NCBI RefSeq assembly: GCF_004364935.1
Contig: NZ_SOBT01000012.1
Span: 62,001 to 126,000 of the forward strand
Direction of reading: 5' to 3'
Origin: Panacagrimonas perspica
GTDB taxonomy: Bacteria; Pseudomonadota; Gammaproteobacteria; Nevskiales; Nevskiaceae
DNA: 64,000 bases
In this document: piece after piece, positions 16,236 through 24,530 of the stretch
Layout of the letters: the number at the start of each line of letters is the position of its first letter
Position numbering within the stretch: position 1 is the stretch's first letter
Notes under the pieces: model-generated
Databases searched by the model: none
Seen by the model: the letters and a program-made list of their open reading frames with translations, nothing else
What the model was told of the DNA's origin: nothing
Position numbers and translations under genes: made by a program

Positions 16236-16643
16236 TCATCCCGGACGGCCGTCGAAAGCGCGCACCCCATCCGCAATCTGGTGCCAGGGCTGACTGTCCT
16301 TGGTGAAGATCGCGACCTGCGGGTTTCCGAACGCGGATGGGTCGTCCATGGTGCCGCGTTTGACGATCACCAAGCCCGGCGCCCCCGGCGACCTCGTCAC
16401 CAAATGCGTGCCGCACGTGGCGCAGAACTCGCGCGTCGCCGGCTTCTCCAGGTCGCTGCGGCGGAAAGCCTGCGGCGTGCCGCTGGTGTAGCGGAAGGCG
16501 GCCTCGGGCACGGCCAGCACCACGTTCGGGTTGCCGCCGGAGATGTACTGGCACTCTCGGCAATGGCACTGCAGGTTGAGGACCGGGGCGGCATCGAAGG
16601 TGTAATGCACCGCGCCGCAGTAGCAGCGTCCAGACTGGCTCAT
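16236..16643 (-). CDS. GFA-family (glutathione-dependent formaldehyde-activating-like) zinc protein
   Basis: 135-aa protein of the GFA/CENP-V fold. The structural zinc motifs are complete: CYCGAVHY near the N-terminus, CHCRECQYISGG about residue 30, and EFCATCGTHLV about residue 72. Most members have unknown substrates; few activate formaldehyde. The start ATG 16643 is preceded by CCGGAG at good spacing, so the longer upstream reading is not used. It stands alone between the island and the AraC-type regulator. Confidence 0.88.
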   Translation of the reverse strand: MSQSGRCYCGAVHYTFDAAPVLNLQCHCRECQYISGGNPNVVLAVPEAAFRYTSGTPQAFRRSDLEKPATREFCATCGTHLVTRSPGAPGLVIVKRGTMDDPSAFGNPQVAIFTKDSQPWHQIADGVRAFDGRPG

Positions 16644-17056
16644 TGTAAATCTCCGGAATTGAGGATTCGCTCGCAGGCTCGCACTGCGGGTGGCCAGCAA
16701 CAAGGACCATTCCGATCTTCCGGAGTGCACAAAATTGACGCTTGCGGTGCTGCCCACGCAACGTGACCGGCCGTAGCATTCTCGGCGCAGCAGTTTGCCG
16801 ACGTGGGTGAGCGGTGGAGCCGACCGTGAATCTTGGGCTGCTCGGCGCTGTACGACGTTCGATATAAAGAGGGCGCGACCGTGCACCGGCCAGCGCTACC
16901 GACAGGAGAATCCGATGCGGACTGGCGTAGGTGTCCGATTCACCGTGTCCAGCCCCGCTGGTCGCGGACCTTTACCGCGTCCGGTGCCGTGGCCGCCGAC
17001 GATCATGAGTGAAAAGCGGGCCTCTGGCGCCCCGAGCCTCTGAGAGGGAACCGTCC
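16644..17056. other. 413-base intergenic region between GFA and araC-type genes
   Basis: Divergent promoter region. No ORF here has supporting signals. No copy of the F420-cluster promoter motif was found. GGAG for the GFA gene and GAGAGGGAA for the AraC-type gene are the only clear signals. Confidence 0.4.
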
Positions 17057-18094
17057 ATGGCGACAATCTCTTCGTACTACTTCCGCGAATGCATCCAGGG
17101 CGCGGCGCGCAAAGGACAGGACACGGGTCGCCTCCTGACGACAGCGGGCGTGAGTCCCTCGCTGCTGGACGACTTCAACGCCCGGGGCGACGTCCGTGCC
17201 ATGGCGCGGCTGGTGCAGCAGGTTTGGTATTCCATGGACGACGAGTTCATGGGGTTCACCGAGCATCGCGCCAAGGTCGGCCTGTTCGGGCTCATGACGC
17301 GCTTCCTCGTGCCTTGCGAATCGCTGGAACAGGTGCTGAAGGCCGGTGCTCGCTTCTACAATCTGTGCCGAACCGACACCCACCTGCATTTCACGCTCAA
17401 CGAGGGCCAGGCCATCTTCGAGGTGAGCTTCTCGCGACCGGACCTCGACCCAGCCCACTATTTTCTCGAGTTCTGGATGGTGATCTGGCATCGATTGGCC
17501 GGCTGGATCACCGGCGGGCCGCTGCCGCTGCAGTGGGCCTCGTTCACCTTCAGCGAACCCGTCGAGTACCTCGAGGAGTTCAAGTACATGTTTCCGTGCG
17601 AGCAGCGCTTCGATCAGCCTAAGAGTTGCTTTGCGTTCGACGAGAAGCATCTGCGTCTGCCGGTCGTTCGCAATCGCGCAGAGCTCAAGGCCATGCTCCG
17701 CGAAGCCCCGCTGATGTTCTTGACGATGCCCGCCAGCGACCTGGGGCTTGCGCGCCGCGTGCGGGCCGCGCTGCTCCCGACGCAGGGCAAGATCGGGGAG
17801 TTCCCCAGCATCGAGGACCTCGCCCGTCGGTTCAACATGACGCCGCAGACCTTGCGCCGCAAGCTGCAGCGCGAGGGCACCAGCTACGGCGAGATCAAGG
17901 AGAACATCCGGCGCGACATCGCGATCCAGAAAGTGCTCAAGGGCAATGCCCGCATTGAGGAGATCGCCCTGGCGGTGGGGTATGCGGAAACGCGTTCCTT
18001 CACGCGCGCATTCCGGCAGTGGACGGGGTACAGCCCGCTTCACTACCGGCAGAAGTACTTCCGGTCCGCGACAAGCGGGGGCCGGCTGTCCTGA
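17057..18094 (+). CDS. AraC-family transcriptional regulator with arabinose-binding-like N-domain
   Basis: 345-aa regulator. The N-terminal ~200 residues match the Arabinose_bd sensor domain of OruR/VirS-like AraC proteins (ISSYYFRECIQGAARKGQDT, EHRAKVGLFGLMTRFLV, CFAFDEKHLRLPVVRN). The C-terminal 100 residues hold two HTH motifs: PSIEDLARRFNMTPQTLRRK and IEEIALAVGYAETRSFTRAF, closing with RQWTGYSPLHYR. Many relatives control lipid or aromatic catabolic genes. The start ATG 17057 follows GAGAGGGAACC. It sits beside the F420/lipid cluster and is one of two candidates to bind the five-copy promoter motif. Its 3' end overlaps cofC, convergent, by 52 bases. Confidence 0.88.
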   Translation: MATISSYYFRECIQGAARKGQDTGRLLTTAGVSPSLLDDFNARGDVRAMARLVQQVWYSMDDEFMGFTEHRAKVGLFGLMTRFLVPCESLEQVLKAGARFYNLCRTDTHLHFTLNEGQAIFEVSFSRPDLDPAHYFLEFWMVIWHRLAGWITGGPLPLQWASFTFSEPVEYLEEFKYMFPCEQRFDQPKSCFAFDEKHLRLPVVRNRAELKAMLREAPLMFLTMPASDLGLARRVRAALLPTQGKIGEFPSIEDLARRFNMTPQTLRRKLQREGTSYGEIKENIRRDIAIQKVLKGNARIEEIALAVGYAETRSFTRAFRQWTGYSPLHYRQKYFRSATSGGRLS

Positions 18095-18699
18095 GCCATC
18101 GCCGGCGGTGGCGGCAGATCGGCGAGATCCCCGATCACGTCGAGATCCCACGAAAGACTTTCGATGCGTCGCACCTCCACCCGCAGACCGCAAGCGCGTG
18201 CAACCTGCTGGTGACGCTGGAAGCTGCCCGGACCGTACTGCAGCTCGAAACCCAGAGGTAGCGAGCAGATCATCGCGTTCGTTCCCTGGTCGTGCCGATC
18301 CGGGACCAGAACCACGGGATCGGTACTCGAGTGCCCGGCGTAGCGTCTTGCGAGTTGCTCGACATCCGAGCGCTTCAGCCGCGGAAGATCCGCGTGCAGC
18401 ACCAGGACTCGCGTCGCACCGGCGTCCTGCAAGTGGTGCAGAGCTGACGTCAGGACCTGGTTGAGTCCGACCCCGAGATCGTCGTCCGGCAGCCGCTCGC
18501 AGCCGTAGCGCTGGCACAACTCGTCGCTCGCCGGTTCGCTTGAGACCACGGTCACCCGCAGGTCCTGTATCCATGCGAGTTCGGAGAGCACGTGTTCGGC
18601 CATGAGTCGGGCGATGCGTGCGCGTGACGCAGCCGACAGGTGAGGCGCGAGGCGCGTCTTGGCCCGAGCGAAACGCTTGACCGGGATCAGCGCGTGCAT
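18043..18699 (-). CDS. cofC: 2-phospho-L-lactate (or 3-phosphoglycerate) guanylyltransferase CofC
   Basis: 218-aa nucleotidyltransferase that activates the phospho-acid side chain of coenzyme F420 with GTP. The N-terminus ALIPVKRFARAKTRLAPHL is the family's nucleotide-binding motif; LVLHADLPRLKRSDVEQLA carries the metal-binding Asp, and DRHDQGTNAMICSLPLGFELQYGPGSF is the conserved product loop. It is the second gene of an operon with the racemase (1-base gap) on the opposite strand from the other cof genes. Because no FbiB-type reductase is seen, the acid used may be 2-phospholactate or 3-phosphoglycerate rather than PEP. Confidence 0.92.
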   Translation of the reverse strand: MHALIPVKRFARAKTRLAPHLSAASRARIARLMAEHVLSELAWIQDLRVTVVSSEPASDELCQRYGCERLPDDDLGVGLNQVLTSALHHLQDAGATRVLVLHADLPRLKRSDVEQLARRYAGHSSTDPVVLVPDRHDQGTNAMICSLPLGFELQYGPGSFQRHQQVARACGLRVEVRRIESLSWDLDVIGDLADLPPPPAMAQDSRPPLVADRKYFCR

Positions 18700-18700
18700 C

Positions 18701-19831
18701 TCACGCCTGGCGCGCCGCTCCAGCGGCGATGAGCGACTCGATTTCCGGCGCAGCGTACCCGAGCGTCGCCAGGATCTGCGTCGTGTGCTGACCCGCCTTG
18801 GAGCCCGCCCGAGGGCTCGATGGCGGCGTCCGGTCGAATCGCGGCGCCGGTGAGGGCTGTGTCATTCCTGAGACATCGCACAGGGTGCCGCGGGCGGCCA
18901 CATGCGGATGCCGCTGGGCCTCCGCCATCGACAGCACGGGCGCAAAGCAGACGTCGGTGCCTTCGAGCAGGCGCGTCCATTCGTCGCGGGTGCGCGTGCG
19001 GAAGACCTTCTCCAGCTCCCGCTGCAGCTTGGGCCAGATCTCTTGGTTGTTCTGATCGGCCCACGCCGCGGGATCCAAGCCGATCATGGTCAGCAGGTCG
19101 TCGTAGAACTTGCGCTCGAGCGGTCCGATCGACACGAACAAGCCATCGCGGGTCTCGTATACGCGGTAGAACGGGGCCCCACCATCCAGCACGTGCGTGC
19201 CCCGGGGACCTTCGAACTCTCCGCGGCCCAGGAATCCCCAGTACTCGGCCATCAGGATCGAGGCGCCGTCGACCATCGCGGCATCGATGACCTGTCCCAC
19301 GCCCGTCCGCTGTGCGCTCCATACGGCCGCCATGACGCCGAAGGCGAGCATCATCCCGCCGCCACCGTAGTCGCCCACCAGGTTCAGTGGCGGCAGCGGA
19401 CGCTCGCCGGGTCGTCCGACGGCGTCGGTCACACCCACGAGGGAGACGTAGTTGATGTCGTGGCCGGCGGCATGCGCCAGCGGGCCCTCCTGGCCCCATC
19501 CGGTCATGCGTCCGTAGACCAGCCGCGGGTTCAGCGCCAGGCACTCCCGGGGTCCCAGTCCCAGGCGTTCCATCACGCCAGGGCGAAACGGCTCGATGAG
19601 CACGTCGGCCGTCGCAATCAGCTTCAGCACAGCAGCTCGTCCCGCCTCGTGTTTCAGGTCCAGCGCCAGAGAAGAGCGGTTCCGGCACAAGACATTGCCG
19701 GAACCATCGGCGCCGTCGGGACGGTCGACGCGGATCACCCTGGCGCCGTGGTCGGCCAGCATCATCGCGGCGAAGGGTGCAGGGCCCAGCCCCGCGAGTT
19801 CCACCACGGTCAACCCGCTCAACGCGCCCAT
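18701..19831 (-). CDS. Alpha-methylacyl-CoA racemase-type CoA-transferase family protein
   Basis: 376-aa CaiB/BaiF superfamily enzyme, closest in motifs to alpha-methylacyl-CoA racemase, which interconverts (2R)- and (2S)-methyl acyl-CoAs so that branched chains can enter beta-oxidation. Visible features are GLTVVELAGLGPAPFAAMML, RVDRPDG, NRSSLALDLKHEAGRA, and the racemase-like GPLAHAAGHDINYVSLVG with the catalytic His/Asp region. The start ATG 19831 replaces a longer in-frame reading because the conserved N-terminus begins there. It heads a racemase-cofC operon preceded by a minus-strand copy of the shared promoter motif. Confidence 0.88.
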   Translation of the reverse strand: MGALSGLTVVELAGLGPAPFAAMMLADHGARVIRVDRPDGADGSGNVLCRNRSSLALDLKHEAGRAAVLKLIATADVLIEPFRPGVMERLGLGPRECLALNPRLVYGRMTGWGQEGPLAHAAGHDINYVSLVGVTDAVGRPGERPLPPLNLVGDYGGGGMMLAFGVMAAVWSAQRTGVGQVIDAAMVDGASILMAEYWGFLGRGEFEGPRGTHVLDGGAPFYRVYETRDGLFVSIGPLERKFYDDLLTMIGLDPAAWADQNNQEIWPKLQRELEKVFRTRTRDEWTRLLEGTDVCFAPVLSMAEAQRHPHVAARGTLCDVSGMTQPSPAPRFDRTPPSSPRAGSKAGQHTTQILATLGYAAPEIESLIAAGAARQA

Positions 19832-19870
19832 AAGCCGGAACTCCTGCGAGGCGGAATCGCGCTCGTTTGC

Positions 19871-19927
19871 AGTAAAGCCTCTCTGGCGCCCACGGCGAAA
19901 GGACCAAAACGTGCGCGGGATGTCACC
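19871..19927 (-). promoter_or_regulatory. Shared promoter motif, copy for the racemase-cofC operon
   Basis: On the minus strand GGTG-N14-TTTTGGTCCT runs from 19927 to 19900, with a TTTACT/TACTGC -10-like box near 19876-19869. The start codon lies 38 bases further on. The 14-base spacing is identical to the other copies. Confidence 0.55.
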
Positions 19928-19972
19928 GAATTCGTCGCCCGCGACGGGGACGTCCTTCGCGGGTATCGGAAC

Positions 19973-20028
19973 GGTGCACTCGAACGTCTCTTTTGGTCCT
20001 GGGTCATGAACGGGGTCACTTCTAGAGT
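19973..20028 (+). promoter_or_regulatory. Shared promoter motif, copy for the LuxR-type gene
   Basis: GGTGCACTCGAA, then TTTTGGTCCT at 19991-20000 and TAGAGT at 20023-20028. Identical over most positions to the copy at 20571 and at identical spacing. Confidence 0.65.
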
Positions 20029-20060
20029 CGTTGGATCCCATCGACCCACCGCGCCACGAG

Positions 20061-20540
20061 ATGATCGAAGAGGGTCTCGAGCCAGGTTGGGGTGTTCGTT
20101 CCAACGGCACGCTGCGTTCCAATCGAACAGCGGATTGGCCCACTGGTCGTCCGATCGTGGACTTGGCCAGCGCATGCCTGCGTCCCTTGCGCCGCTGGGA
20201 GGGGACGGTCCGATGTGAGAGGCCCGACACCGGCCATTGCGGCGGGGATTCCTGCCCGCCCCCGACGACGATGCCGGTCCTGTTGGCCGAGCCCCTCAGC
20301 CCGCGAGAGCTCCAGGTGCTTTGCGCCATCTGCGATGGTCACTCCAACAAGGACATCGCCCGCCAGCTGCAGATCGGAATCGCGACCGTGAAGTACCACG
20401 TCCTGCAGATCTTCGGAAAGTTGGGCGTCCAGCGGCGGACGCAGGCGGTCGGCATCGCCATTCACCTGGGACTAGTGAGGCCCGACTGGCTCCCGAAGAA
20501 CTCACGTTCCGCCGAGGAGAACTGGAGCGCGGAGCCCTGA
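20061..20540 (+). CDS. LuxR-type HTH regulator, short, no sensor domain recognised
   Basis: About 160 aa from ATG 20061. The C-terminal 75 residues form a clear LuxR/FixJ DNA-binding domain: LSPRELQVLCAICDGHSNKD, IARQLQIGIATVKYHVLQIF, GKLGVQRRTQAVGIAIHLGL. The preceding ~80 residues show no receiver or ligand domain and are Arg/Pro-rich. The true start may therefore be ATG 20271, giving a 90-aa single-domain regulator. It lies between two copies of the shared promoter motif and directly upstream of the dehydratase-like gene, so it probably acts on this cluster. Confidence 0.7.
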   Translation: MIEEGLEPGWGVRSNGTLRSNRTADWPTGRPIVDLASACLRPLRRWEGTVRCERPDTGHCGGDSCPPPTTMPVLLAEPLSPRELQVLCAICDGHSNKDIARQLQIGIATVKYHVLQIFGKLGVQRRTQAVGIAIHLGLVRPDWLPKNSRSAEENWSAEP

Positions 20541-20570
20541 TGCAGAACGACGAGTCGCCTGTAGCAAAAC

Positions 20571-20626
20571 GGTGCACTCGAAGGTCATTTTTGGTCCTAG
20601 GTCGCGGCCTTCTGCGCTCCTAGAGT
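20571..20626 (+). promoter_or_regulatory. Shared promoter motif, copy for the main F420 operon
   Basis: GGTGCACTCGAA, TTTTGGTCCT at 20589-20598, TAGAGT at 20621-20626. It lies 54 bases before the dehydratase start and so probably drives the long operon that follows. Confidence 0.65.
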
Positions 20627-20679
20627 CTGAACTCGGAACAGGCACCCAGCCCCGACGTCCCGGCACAGGAGCAAGGCAG

Positions 20680-22212
20680 ATGAACCAGATGGTCGACATC
20701 AACCGCAGCAAGATCGAGCGCGAAGAGACGGCCCAGGCCCGTTGGTCGCGCTTCAAGCCGATCACCACCGGCGACGAATATCTCGAGAGTCTTCGCGGTC
20801 GGCAGATCACCTGCTACCTGTTTGGCGAGAGCGTCGCGAATCCGGTCGATCATCCCATCGTCCGTCCTTCAATGAATGCGCTGAAGGCCACCTACGAGCT
20901 GGCGACGGAAGACCCCGAACTGGCGACCGCCTGGTCGCCGCTGATCGATGCGCAGGTGAACCGCTTCCTGCACATCGTCACGTCGCCGAACGACCTGGTG
21001 ATGAAGAACAAGATGCAGCGCCGCATGGGCCAGATCACCGGCACGTGCTTTCAGCGCTGTGCGGGGTTGGACACGATCAGCGTCCTGCATTCGATCACGT
21101 ACGACATCGATGCCAAGCATGGCACCGCGTACCACACGCGCTACCTGGAGTGGCTGAAGAACGCGCAGCGCAACAACATCATCGTCGGCGCCGGCATGAC
21201 CGACCCCAAGGGCGATCGAAGCAAGCGTCCGCACGAGCAGGCCGACCCGGACATGTTCATGCACGTCACGCGTCGCACGAAGGAGGGCCTGTACGTTCGC
21301 GGTGCCAAGGCGCACATGACTGGTGGCCTGAACTCGCACTGGATCTGCGTGATGCCGACGATGAATCTCGGCGAGAAGGACAAGGAGTTCGCCGTGATCG
21401 GCGTGGTGCCCGCCGACGCCGCGGGCATGACCTTCATCTACGGACGGCAGTCCTGCGACACGCGGGCGCTCGAGAAGGGCAGCATCGATCAGGGCAATGC
21501 GAAGTTCGGCGGCCAGGAGACCCTGGTCGTGTTCGACGACGTGTTCATCCCCTGGGAACACGTCTTCATGGACGGCGAGTACGAGTTCGCACAGGAGCTG
21601 GTGACGCGGTTCACGGCGTATCACCGCGCCAGCTACGTCTGCAAGACCGGCCTTGGCGACGTGATGGTCGGCGCTGCGGCGGCGATCGCCGAGTACAACG
21701 GCGCCGATGGCGCGTCGCACATCAAGGACAAGCTCGTCGAGATGACGCATCTCAACGAGACGATCTTCTCGTCGGGCATCGCCTCCTCGCACGAATCCAA
21801 GAAGCTGGCCTCGGGCATCTTCATGAACGACGCGATGCTGGCGAACGTGTGCAAGCACAACGTCACGCGCTTCCCCTACGAGATCTCTCGCCTGGCGCAG
21901 GACCTGGCGGGCGGGCTTATGGTGACGCTGCCCTCGCAGAGCGATTTCGAGCACGACGTCGCGGGCCCGATGCTCGCGAAGTACTTCAAGGGCAAGGAAG
22001 AGATTCCTCTGGAAAGCCGTGTTCGCATGCTGCGCCTGATCGAAAACATGACGCTCGGTCGCAACGCGGTGGGCTACCTCACCGAATCCATGCACGGCGC
22101 CGGCTCGCCGCAGGCGCAGCGCATCCAGATTCTTCGCGGGATGGATGTCGAGCGCAAGAAGAACTACGCCAAGAAGCTCGCCGACATTCCGATCGCGGTC
22201 GTTCCCAAGTAG
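20680..22212 (+). CDS. 4-hydroxybutyryl-CoA dehydratase-like flavoprotein (HpaB superfamily)
   Basis: 510-aa member of the 4-hydroxyphenylacetate hydroxylase fold. Unlike FADH2-only hydroxylases it has candidates for the iron-sulfur ligands of 4-hydroxybutyryl-CoA dehydratase: C123 and C127 in TGTCFQRCAGL, and H314 and C320 in AYHRASYVCKTGLGDVM. The characterised clostridial enzyme uses C99, C103, H292 and C299 (recalled), so the pattern fits, with one residue fewer between His and Cys. That enzyme removes water from an unactivated beta carbon by a radical mechanism. Flavin-site segments (MTDPKGDRS, HMTGGLNSHW) are present. Start ATG 20680 follows GGAGCAAGG. First structural gene of the F420 operon; the actual substrate is unknown. 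Confidence 0.8.
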   Translation: MNQMVDINRSKIEREETAQARWSRFKPITTGDEYLESLRGRQITCYLFGESVANPVDHPIVRPSMNALKATYELATEDPELATAWSPLIDAQVNRFLHIVTSPNDLVMKNKMQRRMGQITGTCFQRCAGLDTISVLHSITYDIDAKHGTAYHTRYLEWLKNAQRNNIIVGAGMTDPKGDRSKRPHEQADPDMFMHVTRRTKEGLYVRGAKAHMTGGLNSHWICVMPTMNLGEKDKEFAVIGVVPADAAGMTFIYGRQSCDTRALEKGSIDQGNAKFGGQETLVVFDDVFIPWEHVFMDGEYEFAQELVTRFTAYHRASYVCKTGLGDVMVGAAAAIAEYNGADGASHIKDKLVEMTHLNETIFSSGIASSHESKKLASGIFMNDAMLANVCKHNVTRFPYEISRLAQDLAGGLMVTLPSQSDFEHDVAGPMLAKYFKGKEEIPLESRVRMLRLIENMTLGRNAVGYLTESMHGAGSPQAQRIQILRGMDVERKKNYAKKLADIPIAVVPK

Positions 22213-22271
22213 TCCGGCGAAGACCCGTTCACACGCATTCAACAAAAGAACCTGTTCAAGGAAACATCACG

Positions 22272-23330
22272 ATGAAACTCGAAACCCTTCTTCCCCTGGG
22301 CAAAGTGGATCCGGGCCTGCGACAGCCGGAGAAGGCCTTGGAGATCGCCCACGTCGCGCGCGATGCCAAGCTGGTGGAAGAGCTGGGCTACGACGCGCTG
22401 ATGGTGGAGGAGACCAAGGTCGATCCGTTCATCGTGATGGCGCTGGCTGCGCAGGCGACGACCACGCTGGGGCTGGGCACCGCTGTGGCGATCGCGTTCC
22501 CCCGCAGCCCCACGGTGACGGCGATGAGCGCGTGGACGCTCGCCAAGATGTCGGGCGGCCGGTTCACGCTTGGCCTTGGCACCCAGGTCAAGGGCCACAT
22601 CGAGCGCCGCTACGGCATGCCCTGGTCGCCCGCGGGTCCGTGGATCCGCGAGTACATCAAGGCCGTGCGCGCGATCTGGGACACGTGGCAGAACGACGTG
22701 CCGCTCGACATCAAAGGTGAGCACTACAACATCAACCTGATGGTGCCGCTGTTCAACCCGGGCCCCATCGAGCACCCGAACATCCCGATCCACCTCGCGG
22801 CGGTCAACACCGTGCTGTGCCAAGTGGCCGGTGAGGTAGCCGATGGTATCCGGCCGCATCCGGTCTGCAGCGCGGAGTACATCGAGAAGGTGATGCTGCC
22901 TTCCGTCCGAGAGGGGGCCGCGAAGTCCGGCCGCAGCCTCGACGGCTTCAAGGTGTCGATCAAGCCGCTGATCGCCACCGCCGCCACCCAAGAAGAACTG
23001 CAGAAGAAGATTCGCGACGTGCGGGCCCGCGTGGCCTTCTATGCGTCCACGCCAGCGTATGCCCCCGCTTTCGAATACCACGGCCTGGGCGACCTGGCAG
23101 AGCGCCTGAAGGTCCTTTCGAAAGAGCAACGCTGGGAAGAGATGCCGGACTTCATCGACGACGACGTTCTCAACCTCTACGCGACTGTCGGCACGTTCGA
23201 CGAGATCGGCACCAAGCTGATCAACCGCTACGGGAAGGTCGCCACCAACGCCGAGTTCAGCATCCCCATCGCCAACGAGCGCGACATGGAAACCATGCGC
23301 GACCTGGTGAAGCGCATCCATGCCATCTGA
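22272..23330 (+). CDS. F420-dependent luciferase-like oxidoreductase (TIGR03617-type)
   Basis: 352-aa LLM-family protein with a TIM-barrel fold that uses reduced F420 for hydride transfer. Features include the N-terminal strand/helix DAKLVEELGYDALMVEETKV, the barrel segment TTTLGLGTAVAIAFPRSPTV, GGRFTLGLGTQVKGHIERRY and VAGEVADGIRPHPVCSAEYI, all typical of F420-binding luciferase-like enzymes. It sits between the dehydratase-like gene and a thiolase, and its start is preceded by AAGGA. The 3' end overlaps the thiolase start by 11 bases. It probably reduces or oxidises a CoA-linked intermediate; the substrate is not predictable from sequence. Confidence 0.88.
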   Translation: MKLETLLPLGKVDPGLRQPEKALEIAHVARDAKLVEELGYDALMVEETKVDPFIVMALAAQATTTLGLGTAVAIAFPRSPTVTAMSAWTLAKMSGGRFTLGLGTQVKGHIERRYGMPWSPAGPWIREYIKAVRAIWDTWQNDVPLDIKGEHYNINLMVPLFNPGPIEHPNIPIHLAAVNTVLCQVAGEVADGIRPHPVCSAEYIEKVMLPSVREGAAKSGRSLDGFKVSIKPLIATAATQEELQKKIRDVRARVAFYASTPAYAPAFEYHGLGDLAERLKVLSKEQRWEEMPDFIDDDVLNLYATVGTFDEIGTKLINRYGKVATNAEFSIPIANERDMETMRDLVKRIHAI

Positions 23331-24528
23331 AAACGCCTACATCTTCGACGCCATCCGCACCCCCCGGGGTCGCGGCCGGCGCGACGGCGCACTCCACGAG
23401 TTCAAGCCCGTCACCATTCTGGCGAGCCTGTTGCGAAGCCTGCAGCAACGCAACGGTTTCGACACCGGCGCAGTGAGCGACGTGGTGATGGGCGTGGTCA
23501 CCCCGCTGGGTGAGCAGGGCGGCGTGATCCCGAAGTCCGCGGCACAGCTCGCAGGATGGGACGAAAGCGTGTGCGGTCTGCAGGTCAACCGCTTCTGCGC
23601 CTCGGGGCTTGAGGCGATCAACATCGCCGCCCAGCGCGTCATGGCCGGCGCTCCGGAGCTGATGGTCGCCGGCGGTGTCGAGTCCATGTCGCGCGTCGCC
23701 ATGGGCAGCGACGGCGGCCCGTGGCAGGAAGATCCCGAAACCGCCTTCAAGGTCGGATCGGTGCCGCAAGGCATCTCGGCCGACCTGATCGCGAGCGTCG
23801 ACGGCTACTCGCGCCATCAGCTCGACGAGTGGGCCGTACGATCGCACGAGCGTGCCGCAAAAGCCGGCCACGACGGTGCGTTCAAGTCGCTCATTCCGTT
23901 CCAGGACGGCGTGGGCCTTCCTGTCCTGGCACGCGACGAATTGGTCCGCGCCAACTGCACGTCCCAGGCGCTGGCGAAGTTGGAGCCCTCGTTCGTAAAG
24001 ATGGGCGCCGCGGGCTTCGATGACATCGCGGTTTCGCGCTTCCCCGCCGTTCGCCGCGTCGAACACGTCCACACCGCCGGCAATTCGTCGGGCATCGCCG
24101 ATGGCGCCAGCGCGGTGCTCATCGGTTCGCGTGCGGCTGGCGAGAAGCAGGGGCTAAGGCCGCGCGCAAGGATCGCGGCGACTGCGGTGGTGTGCACCGA
24201 CCCGACGCTCATGCTGACCGGACCTGCACCGGCCACCCGAAAGCTGCTTGCCCAGGCGGGACTGTCGATCGCCGACGTGGACCTGTTCGAGTGCAACGAG
24301 GCATTCGCAGTGGTGGTGCTTCGCTACATCAAGGAGCTGGGTCTGGACGAGGGCCGCGTCAACGTGAACGGCGGCGCCATCGCGATGGGTCACCCGCTGG
24401 GTGCGACCGGCGGCGTGCTGGTGTCGATGCTCCTCGACGAGCTCGAGCGCCGCGATCGCCGTCGCGGGGTCGTGACCTTGTGCGCCGGCGGTGGGATGGG
24501 CATCGCCACTCTGATCGAGAGGGTCTGA
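23320..24528 (+). CDS. Thiolase (acetyl-CoA acyltransferase), copy 1
   Basis: 402-aa thiolase of the degradative/biosynthetic superfamily. The nucleophile Cys is in QVNRFCASGLEAIN (near residue 91), the catalytic His in [15 protein letters not shown], and the second Cys in TLCAGGGMG near the C-terminus, so it should be active. It cleaves 3-ketoacyl-CoA with CoA. The N-terminus YIFDAIRTPRGRGRRDGALH is nearly repeated in the second thiolase at 32727, so the two are paralogues serving one pathway, perhaps with different chain lengths. It overlaps the oxidoreductase gene and is followed 2 bases later by the hydratase gene. Confidence 0.93.
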   Translation: MPSENAYIFDAIRTPRGRGRRDGALHEFKPVTILASLLRSLQQRNGFDTGAVSDVVMGVVTPLGEQGGVIPKSAAQLAGWDESVCGLQVNRFCASGLEAINIAAQRVMAGAPELMVAGGVESMSRVAMGSDGGPWQEDPETAFKVGSVPQGISADLIASVDGYSRHQLDEWAVRSHERAAKAGHDGAFKSLIPFQDGVGLPVLARDELVRANCTSQALAKLEPSFVKMGAAGFDDIAVSRFPAVRRVEHVHTAGNSSGIADGASAVLIGSRAAGEKQGLRPRARIAATAVVCTDPTLMLTGPAPATRKLLAQAGLSIADVDLFECNEAFAVVVLRYIKELGLDEGRVNVNGGAIAMGHPLGATGGVLVSMLLDELERRDRRRGVVTLCAGGGMGIATLIERV

Positions 24529-24530
24529 AC

